Source of the DNA: DASWTL01 sp966250385
Lineage (GTDB): Bacteria; Bacteroidota; Bacteroidia; Sphingobacteriales; Sphingobacteriaceae
Direction: 5' to 3'
Assembly (NCBI GenBank): GCA_966250385.1
Contig: CBINHC010000027.1
Location: 1-23,754, forward strand
DNA: 23,754 bases
The notes below the pieces were generated by a model. That model was not told the origin of the DNA and did no database searches. It saw only the letters and a list, made by a program, of their open reading frames with translations. The position numbers and the translations under genes are program-made. Below, piece by piece: positions 1 to 6,111 of the stretch (positions are counted from its first letter, which is position 1; each line of letters starts with the position of its first letter).

Positions 1-35
1 CTGTCCTCACTATAATTTACATTTTCTAAACTCAT
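1..35 (-). CDS. possible 5' end of a gene leaving the window on the left
   Basis: On the minus strand an ATG at position 35 opens a frame of eleven codons (MSLENVNYSED) that is still open at the window edge. The A/T-rich DNA just upstream (about 45-75) holds TAGTTTTG, which fits the Bacteroidota -7 consensus TAnnTTTG, and a weaker TATCTTTT. Both suggest a leftward promoter, although no correctly spaced -33 box is visible. Too little protein is present to name a family, and an open frame this short could be chance. Confidence 0.3.
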   Translation of the reverse strand, partial: MSLENVNYSED

Positions 36-373
36 TGCCTTTGGAAAAGATATACAAAACTAAAATTTTGAGCAGGTTTACGGCCATCAAAATTGGAAAA
101 TCTTGCGGTCTCCGGATTTAAACGACATGTCCCTGACGATAGTACCATCGAGTGGACACATCATCGCACTCTGTATATTGAAGTATACGCAGAAATATTC
201 GCATTAAGAAAATCGCTTTCACGGCGAGAAACGAAATCGAGGGATTGTTTAAAATTGAAAACCTTTAAGAATTAAGCAATTACCCAATTTTGACAAAGCT
301 TTTTTAAATAGTTATTCACATTTCGCCGGCTTGGTATAGTATTGGAGTATATCCCATTACAAGAGCTTCAGCT
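36..373. other. 338-base stretch without a convincing gene
   Basis: The first part probably holds the promoter of the leftward gene at the edge. A 60-codon plus-strand frame beginning with TTG at 93 has no recognisable protein features and no clear ribosome binding site, so I do not call it. The end of the stretch (about 325-373) should contain the promoter of the small gene at 374; TAGTATTG around 337-344 is a one-mismatch -7 box, but no matching -33 box is seen. No repeats or strong hairpins stand out. Confidence 0.5.
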
Positions 374-565
374 ATGGTAGTGAGAAAAAAAACAGTCGGC
401 GATGATCCAAAGAAGAGCAAACAGGAATGGGACAATCCCGTCAACCCTGAGGCCGCTAAGGACACCCGGGAATTTGAGCAGCTAAAGCGTCAGGCGAAAG
501 AAGCCGAGCGCAGAAAAGAGAACCTGGAAGATTCGGGAAAAAACGAATCTGACGATAAAAAATAA
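374..565 (+). CDS. small highly charged hypothetical protein (63 aa)
   Basis: Not recognised. The protein is very hydrophilic and has no cysteine, signal peptide or membrane segment. Residues about 30-52 (rich in E, R, K and Q, including REFEQLKRQAKEAERRKENL) look like a single amphipathic helix, and the tail is DDKK. The sequence AAGAG sits about 12 bases before the ATG. It is followed 30 bases later by a second tiny gene, and the pair ends at a strong intrinsic terminator, which supports a real short transcript. Similar lysine/glutamate-rich small cytosolic proteins are common and unassigned in Bacteroidota. No function is proposed. Confidence 0.55.
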   Translation: MVVRKKTVGDDPKKSKQEWDNPVNPEAAKDTREFEQLKRQAKEAERRKENLEDSGKNESDDKK

Positions 566-595
566 CCTATCCCCTTAACCTAAAACATTATTACC

Positions 596-739
596 ATGAA
601 ACAGGAATCAACCATTAAACTAACAGAAAAGTTCGATCAGGAATTGTTGAACATCTTAAAGGAAGATCTGAAGATGATCCGCAGCAGCAAAGCTGAGTCA
701 GTTAGCAAGATCTACGTTCATTTGCCAATCGCGTCATAA
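596..739 (+). CDS. tiny hypothetical protein (47 aa)
   Basis: An ATG at 596 opens 47 codons ending in TAA at 737-739. The protein starts MKQESTIKLTEKFDQELLNI and ends KIYVHLPIAS. It is mostly an amphipathic, charged helix with a short hydrophobic tail, with no cysteine, signal peptide or known motif. It lies 30 bases after the 63-aa gene and about 70 bases before a strong terminator, so the two are probably co-transcribed. The length, the sensible start and the transcript context argue for a real gene; the lack of any recognisable family argues for caution. A leader peptide, a small regulator or noise are all possible. Confidence 0.45.
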   Translation: MKQESTIKLTEKFDQELLNILKEDLKMIRSSKAESVSKIYVHLPIAS

Positions 740-810
740 GACATCCGAAAATATCTACATTCGTCTACCTATAAACACAATCGTTCTTTATACTTCAGTT
801 AAACAACAAG

Positions 811-839
811 GAAGTCCCGGAAACGGGACTTCTTTTTTT
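811..839 (+). terminator. strong intrinsic terminator
   Basis: A perfect 9-bp stem (GAAGTCCCG at 811-819 with CGGGACTTC at 824-832) is closed by a GAAA tetraloop and followed by seven T. It ends the transcript carrying the two tiny genes. On the minus strand the hairpin is followed only by a loosely T-rich stretch, so it is at best weakly bidirectional for the convergent gene ending at 894. Confidence 0.93.
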
Positions 840-893
840 AATCCGGCGCCAAACCCGAGTTATCAACCCGATGCATGCCCCTGATAAATACGC

Positions 894-1121
894 TCAGTTT
901 CCCGCCTTTCGGAGGACGAAAAATCTACTAAGGAGGTATCTCACAAAAACCGAAGCCTCGTACAGGAATATCAGAATCCCGAACACGCTGATTGCAAGCA
1001 ATATAAATTCCATGCAGGTCACCAGCGCATTAGGGGCAAGAGCATCGGTATCTATGAAGAACCCGATCCCGGTCAGGGAAATGGACATTAAAAAAGTAAT
1101 GATCAGGACTCCTCTCCTCAT
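894..1121 (-). CDS. small membrane protein (75 aa, two predicted helices)
   Basis: Not assigned to a family. Two hydrophobic segments (about residues 4-24 and 34-57) are linked by a short acidic loop (FFIDTDALAPN). The C-terminus is basic (VRYLLSRFFVLRKAGN), which suggests that both ends are cytoplasmic. It begins 20 bases after the stop of the XRE regulator gene and is probably co-transcribed with it. A plus-strand frame of 124 codons overlaps the same DNA, but its protein looks random, whereas this one has clean membrane helices, so I choose the minus strand. A role linked to the regulator or to envelope sensing is speculation. Confidence 0.65.
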   Translation of the reverse strand: MRRGVLIITFLMSISLTGIGFFIDTDALAPNALVTCMEFILLAISVFGILIFLYEASVFVRYLLSRFFVLRKAGN

Positions 1122-1141
1122 ATCAGGTTTAGCTAAAGGTT

Positions 1142-1576
1142 CTACCTTTGAACGTCAAGTGCTTTCTGCAATGCTGCCGCTTTTTCCTGCTCCGCCTGGA
1201 GCAACCGTTCATACAGTTTCCGGTTCTCTTCATGAAGCAACTTGATCTCATCCATCGCTTCCAATAATTTCTCGATGGGGTTTATTGAACAGTTGCTGTA
1301 ATTCAATTGCCCTGTCTCTAATTTCGACCCCTCATAATTATTCTGAATATTGTAGATCGCCGCCTCGTCGCTGTAGTTTTTGATGGTTTCTGGCGTTACT
1401 CCCAATGCATTGGCAACTTTTGTAAGAGCATCATCCTCAATACGTTCACTCTGTTCCATTTTTGAAACGGCCTGCTGGCTCACGCCCAGCTCGAACGCCA
1501 GCGCCTCCTGTTTCATACCGCGAAGCTCGCGGATGCGGCTGATTTTTCTACCGATGTGAATTGAAGTTCCGGACAT
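1142..1576 (-). CDS. XRE-family helix-turn-helix regulator with coiled-coil tail
   Basis: A 144-aa DNA-binding protein. Residues about 8-68 form a Cro/C1-type HTH domain (GRKISRIRELRGMKQEALAF, then LGVSQQAVSKMEQ as the recognition helix, then LTKVANALGVTPETI). The middle (about 70-100) is polar, with the NYSNCSINPIEKLLEA stretch often seen in Bacteroidota regulators of this class. Residues about 100-140 are a heptad-like coiled coil (EIKLLHEENRKLYERLLQAE) that probably dimerises. Target genes cannot be read from the sequence; the gene itself, the membrane protein downstream and the divergent efflux pump are natural candidates. The ATG at 1576 is supported by a -7 box 21 bases upstream. Confidence 0.93.
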   Translation of the reverse strand: MSGTSIHIGRKISRIRELRGMKQEALAFELGVSQQAVSKMEQSERIEDDALTKVANALGVTPETIKNYSDEAAIYNIQNNYEGSKLETGQLNYSNCSINPIEKLLEAMDEIKLLHEENRKLYERLLQAEQEKAAALQKALDVQR

Positions 1577-1596
1577 GGTTTCAAGATTTTTTGGTT

Positions 1597-1604
1597 CAAA
1601 GATA
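1597..1604 (-). promoter_or_regulatory. -7 box of the XRE regulator gene
   Basis: Read on the minus strand this is TATCTTTG, an exact match to the Bacteroidota -7 consensus TAnnTTTG. Transcription would start near 1590, giving a leader of about 14 bases. The -33 position holds only a T-run (TTTTTA) rather than TTTG, so the promoter may be weak or activated. Confidence 0.55.
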
Positions 1605-1671
1605 TACTTTAAACTTACATAAAAATCTGGAATTATTTTGCTTGTTAATTGGCCTGAAACTATTCATCTTG

Positions 1672-1704
1672 AGGGATCGCGAACGCTCCCTGACTATTTT
1701 TTTT
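1672..1704 (+). terminator. terminator-like hairpin in the XRE/MFS divergent gap
   Basis: AGGGA (1672-1676) pairs with TCCCT (1687-1691); one T/C mismatch and a further CG/CG pair lie inside it, the loop is CGAA, and a run of eight T (1697-1704) follows. On the plus strand this has the form of an intrinsic terminator, yet no plus-strand gene ends upstream of it. It lies about 100 bases before the efflux pump start. It could end a short unseen transcript, act as an attenuator in the pump leader, or be chance. Confidence 0.4.
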
Positions 1705-1802
1705 ACAACCAAAACAGAAACTTAGTGTTCTTTCTACACTATCCTTGGGCCTATAAGCAATTCCGCCTCTGTGCCGGCAAGAACTGAACCTGGATATACC
1801 CC

Positions 1803-3008
1803 ATGAAAAAAAGCATTTTACCACTCACATTAGGCGGACTGGGAATAGGAACGACGGAGTTCGTGATGATGGGAATTCTTCCCGATGTTGCGGCCGACTT
1901 CCATATAAGCATACCGCAAGCCGGGTACTTCATCTCCTCCTATGCACTCGGGGTTGTTATCGGAGCACCTTTGCTTGTGGCGGCAACCAGGAACCTTCCG
2001 CCTAAGAAGATCCTGCTGACGTTGATGGCCTGCTTCACGGTCTTCAATCTACTATCAGCATTTGCACCGAACAGTTTTGTGCTAATTCTGACCCGCCTGT
2101 TTGCCGGTTTACCACACGGAGCCTTTTTCGGGATCGGATCGGTGGTCGCCTCCCGCCTTGCAGATAAGGGAAAGGTTGCTCAAACGATCTCCCTGATGTT
2201 TGCAGGACTGACCTTCGCCAATCTGATTTCCGTGCCCGTAGGTACGTTTATCGGGCATCACTATTCGTGGCGGTTAACTTTCATGCTGATCGGACTTATC
2301 GGATTTATCACAATGCTGGCGATCCGTTTCTGGCTTCCGGCATTGCCGGCCGGTAAAAAAGGCAATATCAAGTCAGAACTCCAGGTCTTTAAAAAGCCCG
2401 AAACGATACTAATCCTGTTGATCACCGCCATCGGAACAGGCGGTCTTTTTGCTTGGATCAGTTACATTGCGCCCCTGATGATCCATGTATCCGGATTCTC
2501 AGCGGGAAGCGTACCGCAGATCCTGATCCTGGCCGGTCTCGGTATGGTTGTCGGGAATTTTCTCGGGGGAAAACTGGCAGATCGGGTTAAGCCGGTCAAA
2601 GCGTGCATGATTCTGCTGGTCAGTATGGCTCTTGTCCTGGTCACCATTTTCCTGGTCTCCGGCAATCAGGTCATGTCGCTGATTATGACCTTCGTCGCCG
2701 GTAGTCTTTCAATGGCCCTGGGCTCTCCTATCCAGGTGCTCATGATCCGAACCGCCAAAGGGGCAGAAATGCTGGGTGCGGCTGCCACGCAGGCGGCCTT
2801 CAACGTGGGCAATGCGCTTGGTGCCTTCCTTGGAGGTATCCCACTGGTGATCGGGTACAGCTACAGCTCGCCGCAACTGGTCGGCGCCATGATGGCGGCA
2901 TCCGGTGCTGCAATTACCCTGATTCTGATCAGGCGGTCACAGCCGGCAGAAACGATTCCTGCGATTAGCGTTGAAGCTCCGGCAGAAGAATCAGTGATCA
3001 TGCATTGA
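1803..3008 (+). CDS. MFS transporter, DHA1 family (AraJ/YdhP-like efflux permease)
   Basis: A 401-aa inner-membrane protein with about twelve hydrophobic helices. The N-terminus (LGGLGIGTTEFVMMGILPDV, about residues 10-29) is the signature of the arabinose-efflux/YdhP branch of the drug:H+ antiporter-1 family. Helix 4 contains RLFAGLPHGAFFG, a typical motif of this branch, and the sixth helix precedes the usual central loop (about 175-200). It probably exports sugars or small toxic compounds using the proton gradient; the substrate is unknown. It is divergent from the XRE regulator, which may control it, and stands alone. The start is the first Met before the first helix, with no Shine-Dalgarno sequence. 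The C-terminal 30 residues are polar, as expected for a cytoplasmic tail. Confidence 0.93.
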   Translation: MKKSILPLTLGGLGIGTTEFVMMGILPDVAADFHISIPQAGYFISSYALGVVIGAPLLVAATRNLPPKKILLTLMACFTVFNLLSAFAPNSFVLILTRLFAGLPHGAFFGIGSVVASRLADKGKVAQTISLMFAGLTFANLISVPVGTFIGHHYSWRLTFMLIGLIGFITMLAIRFWLPALPAGKKGNIKSELQVFKKPETILILLITAIGTGGLFAWISYIAPLMIHVSGFSAGSVPQILILAGLGMVVGNFLGGKLADRVKPVKACMILLVSMALVLVTIFLVSGNQVMSLIMTFVAGSLSMALGSPIQVLMIRTAKGAEMLGAAATQAAFNVGNALGAFLGGIPLVIGYSYSSPQLVGAMMAASGAAITLILIRRSQPAETIPAISVEAPAEESVIMH

Positions 3009-3029
3009 GAAAAGAGTACCGGCTTCTAG

Positions 3030-4178
3030 CTAACCGGCAGACTTCTGCCCGGTTGATAACTTTTCCGATAAGAACTGTCGAAGTTCCGCCGGCTTGATGT
3101 TTCTTTGGATAATCCTTCCATCCGCGTCCAGCAGGACGTTTGTCGGGAAAGCGACGATTGAAACTCTCCGCGATTCAACCCCATTCACATCCCAGTACTG
3201 GGGCCAGTCCAGCCGATACTTTTTTATGGCTTTCAACCAGTTCCCGCGATACTTTTCCCGATCTGTTGAAATGCCGACAATCTGAAACCCGGCTCCTCTG
3301 AATTCCGAATAGACCTCCAGCAAATCCGGAAACTGGGCAATACAGGGGGCACAGTTACTGTACCAGAAATCTACTAAGGTGTATTGCTGTCCGGCGAACG
3401 TTCCGGTGTCCAGCGGTTTACCGGACCGATCAAGAACTGCAAGGCTGGGAAAGCGTTTACTGATCGCGAGCACGCTGCCAGCTTTCAGTCTTTTGGCTAA
3501 TGCGTTCCCGGTTGCCGTATTTCTCAGCTTCTCTGAAAATGCTGAGAAAATTGAATCAAACACGGTTTCGTAGCCAAAATTGGATAAGTGCACAAACTTC
3601 CAGAGCGCAAGGTAAGAGTCCGGATGTTTCTCAACGTAGCGCAGCAATGTACTGTCCTGTTCCCGGTAACGTTTCCTGAGTCCCGATTCAATCTCGTTTT
3701 TCAGATTCTGGGGAATTTTGTCCTTATATTCTGCTTCCAGGCTATCGATTTTCCGGTCCAGGGATTGTCTGTTTCTCGTTACTTCATCAAATGCCGGAAG
3801 ATATGCATTCGCGTATTCCTTCATTGAGGCATTAGCCATAAAAGGAGTCTCTTTTGACCGATTTATATCAATCGCAAGGTCTTGCTGCCCCGGATCGACA
3901 ATGAACATGTCCGAGATATAACTCCTGTTAAAGGAAAGACGCACCCCGATTGAATATGGAAGACTGCCGGTAAAGGTAAACCGTCCGTTTCGGACCACAG
4001 AGGTCATCATTTCAAGTCCGTCGGGATAAAAATTGCGATCTTCCGTCAATACATGCAAAACCACATTGCCGCTGTCGGCATTGACCCGTCCATTAATCAC
4101 AAATGGCCTGGCTTGGTTGACCTGGGCAAAGGAAGCGGATTCGAAAAAGAGAAACAAGAGAGACAGCAGTTTACGCAT
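3030..4178 (-). CDS. exported DUF4369/TlpA-type thiol-disulfide oxidoreductase
   Basis: A 382-aa periplasmic or envelope protein. An N-terminal signal peptide (about 1-18, ending ASFAQ) is followed by a beta-rich DUF4369-like domain (about 22-130, with VRNGRFTFTGSL), a helical linker (about 130-220) and a thioredoxin/AhpC-TSA domain (about 240-375). The redox motif is Cys276-Ala-Pro-Cys279 in DFWYSNCAPCIAQFPDLLEV, with the cis-Pro region VAFPTNVLL. Proteins of this build are abundant in Bacteroidota and are thought to reduce or isomerise disulfides of exported proteins, but specific partners are rarely known. It is convergent with the MFS gene (22 bases apart) and has 82 bases upstream before the VOC gene. 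It is one of three different TlpA-like proteins in the window. Confidence 0.93.
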   Translation of the reverse strand: MRKLLSLLFLFFESASFAQVNQARPFVINGRVNADSGNVVLHVLTEDRNFYPDGLEMMTSVVRNGRFTFTGSLPYSIGVRLSFNRSYISDMFIVDPGQQDLAIDINRSKETPFMANASMKEYANAYLPAFDEVTRNRQSLDRKIDSLEAEYKDKIPQNLKNEIESGLRKRYREQDSTLLRYVEKHPDSYLALWKFVHLSNFGYETVFDSIFSAFSEKLRNTATGNALAKRLKAGSVLAISKRFPSLAVLDRSGKPLDTGTFAGQQYTLVDFWYSNCAPCIAQFPDLLEVYSEFRGAGFQIVGISTDREKYRGNWLKAIKKYRLDWPQYWDVNGVESRRVSIVAFPTNVLLDADGRIIQRNIKPAELRQFLSEKLSTGQKSAG

Positions 4179-4260
4179 GGTTTTTGGGTCTTATCATAGT
4201 TCAGAGAAATTGAAAGCCGTGAGGCGGAAAAAGGGGCATTATGGCTCCGGCCAGAGTACT

Positions 4261-4686
4261 TTAGCCAACCGGTTCCCAGAGTTCGATTTTGTTACCCTCC
4301 GCATCCATGATGTGGACGAACTTTCCATAATCATAACCGACGATCTCATCCAGCACCGTAACTCCATTTGCTTTCAGTTTTTCAACAAGGCCTTCAATAT
4401 TCTGAACCCGGTAGTTGATCATAAAGTCTTTTTTCGAAGGGGCGAAATACTCGCTTCCGTATTTAAACGGCGACCATTGCAAAGAATCAACCTGCTCGGG
4501 TTTATCCATATTCCGCGATTCAAATGTAGATTCCCATTCGTTGACATCCAGCCCGAGGTTGGTGGCATACCACTCCCTGGTCTCCTGTGGATTCTCCGAA
4601 AAGAAGAAGATCCCTCCTATTCCGGTTACTTTCGGCGTAATGTTGTCAACCGGGCCCTTTGCCGGTGTATTTTCTTGTCCTTCCAT
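4261..4686 (-). CDS. VOC family (glyoxalase/bleomycin-resistance fold) protein
   Basis: A 141-aa cytosolic protein with one vicinal-oxygen-chelate unit: KVTGIGGIFFFSENPQETRE followed by WYATNLGL at the start, and FVHIMDAEGNKIELWEPVG at the end, the usual closing strand where a conserved Glu (here in IELWEP) serves as metal ligand in glyoxalase-like members. The middle YFAPSKKDFMINYRVQNIEG and VDEIVGYDYGKF-like segment is also typical of the fold. The substrate cannot be told; relatives include lactoylglutathione lyases, dioxygenases and antibiotic-binding proteins. The N-terminal 17 residues are polar and probably disordered. It lies between a redoxin and a lipoprotein with gaps of 80-130 bases, so co-transcription is uncertain. 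Confidence 0.88.
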   Translation of the reverse strand: MEGQENTPAKGPVDNITPKVTGIGGIFFFSENPQETREWYATNLGLDVNEWESTFESRNMDKPEQVDSLQWSPFKYGSEYFAPSKKDFMINYRVQNIEGLVEKLKANGVTVLDEIVGYDYGKFVHIMDAEGNKIELWEPVG

Positions 4687-4818
4687 CCTAAAATTGTACA
4701 GGGGTTAATAATTGTTGGCTAAATGTATGAATTAGGTCTTATTTCCCATACCATGGTCATCCTGATCCTCTGAACCCGCATATTCGGTCATTACACGGCG
4801 CCCGCATAACAGCCCCTT

Positions 4819-5331
4819 CTATTCTCCGCCCACTAAAATCAATTCTATTTTGCCACTTTGATCGAATCCGAATGCGATAAATGAATCTGTCACCAGCCCG
4901 TTAACCTGTAGACCGACCCTGACAAACTCATCGCCTTTTGTAGCATAAGATCCGGGGAATATTGCAGCCAGCGTGCTCATATCCTGTCCGACCTTTATGA
5001 CCTGACCCCTGTATACCAGGCCATATGCAGGAGTGGAAAAATAGAAGTGATCAAGGTTACCACTTTCATTATACATCGTCAGCCCGGTGTACGTCCACTT
5101 GGTCACCATGGCGTCATCGACTTCCGAGTATTCCTCAACGGATGAGATTGGCGCGCCGAACACATTTCGCAGACCTTGGGGAGATGCTACAAGGGGTATA
5201 CTTTTGCCCGTCGAAGTTTCTCTGATGGTCAGCTTATTGACATCCACGATATCCTCCCCGGCACTTTCTTTCTGCACCGCGGTGCATGACGACAAGGCAA
5301 TTGTAAAAAAAGAGACAAGTAAAGTTTTCAT
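4819..5331 (-). CDS. putative lipoprotein of unknown function (170 aa)
   Basis: The protein begins with a short signal peptide ending in a lipobox (LSSC, Cys16), so it is probably lipid-anchored in the envelope. The mature part is mixed alpha/beta without cysteines beyond the anchor. A segment LRNVFGAPISSVEEYSE followed by TKWTYTGLTMYNESGNL resembles, in layout only, small SmpA/OmlA-like or BLIP-like envelope domains, where a 'xxFGxP' start is followed by a strand carrying an aromatic. I cannot assign a family. It starts 52 bases downstream of the stop of the RibD-like gene and may share its transcript. Confidence 0.8.
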   Translation of the reverse strand: MKTLLVSFFTIALSSCTAVQKESAGEDIVDVNKLTIRETSTGKSIPLVASPQGLRNVFGAPISSVEEYSEVDDAMVTKWTYTGLTMYNESGNLDHFYFSTPAYGLVYRGQVIKVGQDMSTLAAIFPGSYATKGDEFVRVGLQVNGLVTDSFIAFGFDQSGKIELILVGGE

Positions 5332-5383
5332 AACCTTAAGGATTGATTTGCTGCGTGGGTATTTAGCTTTTACAGATCGGTGC

Positions 5384-5932
5384 CTACCCCTGAATATACT
5401 TCAGAACGACCCCACCGTTTTCGAGAGGCTGAGATGAAACCAGCGACAACTTTTCTGAACCAATTCCCTGCCTGAACAGCGGCCGTCCGTCGCCCAGTAT
5501 GACCGGTGCGATCCCGATCCGGTATTCATCAATTACATGATCTTTGATGAAGGTCTCCGAAAGGTTGGCGCTTCCGAACACATACATATCCCCACTTCCT
5601 TCGCCTTTCAGTTTCGCGATCTCAGCGCTTGCATGTTCACTGATCAGCGTTGAGTTCGTCCAGTCAGCTGAGGTTAAAGTCGTCGAAAAAACGAGTTTGG
5701 GTATCTTGTTCATCATGTCTGCGATCTCCCCGGTCTGCTCCTTCCAGTAAGCGGCCATACCTTCATAGGTCACCCGACCAAAAACGAGATAGTCCGCAGC
5801 GTTCAGCTGCTCGATGCTCAGTTTCTCAAGCTCCGGCCCCCAGATCAGTTCATGAAAGTCCAGGTCCCAGTTTTGCTTCCCTTCAAAATAACCATCCAGG
5901 GTCATAATATTCCACATGATCAGTTTTCTCAT
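5384..5932 (-). CDS. dihydrofolate reductase-fold protein (RibD C-terminal family)
   Basis: A 182-aa cytosolic protein of the RibD C-terminal / DHFR-like superfamily. It shows the first strand and turn MRKLIMWNIMTLDGYFEG, the AADYLVFGRVTYEGMAAYW segment expected for NADPH-site residues, MYVFGSANLSETFIKDHVIDEYRI, and IAPVILGDGRPLFRQG near the end, the family's hallmark order. Members are reductases of small molecules, often in pterin/flavin metabolism, but most stand-alone copies in Bacteroidota are of unknown substrate. It is the first gene of a minus-strand series and divergent from the GH2 gene. A second, distinct member sits at 9678. Confidence 0.9.
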   Translation of the reverse strand: MRKLIMWNIMTLDGYFEGKQNWDLDFHELIWGPELEKLSIEQLNAADYLVFGRVTYEGMAAYWKEQTGEIADMMNKIPKLVFSTTLTSADWTNSTLISEHASAEIAKLKGEGSGDMYVFGSANLSETFIKDHVIDEYRIGIAPVILGDGRPLFRQGIGSEKLSLVSSQPLENGGVVLKYIQG

Positions 5933-5958
5933 TGCATCGCTTTTAGAAGTAAGAATTT

Positions 5959-5987
5959 CTGAGTGAGACTAAAAAGCCTCACTTCAG
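5959..5987. promoter_or_regulatory. hairpin in the divergent RibD-like/GH2 gap
   Basis: CTGAGTGAG (5959-5967) pairs with CTCACTTCAG (5978-5987) over nine base pairs with one bulged T, around a 10-base A-rich loop. It lies 27 bases upstream of the RibD-like start (minus strand) and 125 upstream of the GH2 start. No T-run follows on either strand, so it is not a terminator. A leader hairpin or a dyad operator is possible; there is no functional proof. Confidence 0.35.
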
Positions 5988-6111
5988 TGCTTAGTTAAAT
6001 ATAAGCAACTTTTGTGACTGTATGTTAATCAAGCAGCTCATTAGCCGGCAGTTAAACAAATAATAATTAACTTCATTTTAAATAGTTGTCACTTCTTATA
6101 CGCGACCGCTT

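Noticed and set aside
93..275. 60-codon plus-strand frame starting with TTG
   Set aside because: Non-ATG start, no ribosome binding site, no recognisable protein features, and it would begin inside a probable leftward promoter region.
871..1245. Plus-strand open frame of 124 codons
   Set aside because: Overlaps the XRE regulator and the two-helix membrane protein on the other strand; it has no recognisable features.
4033..4722. Plus-strand open frame of 229 codons
   Set aside because: Antisense to the VOC gene and the start of the redoxin gene, both of which have clear families; the product looks random.
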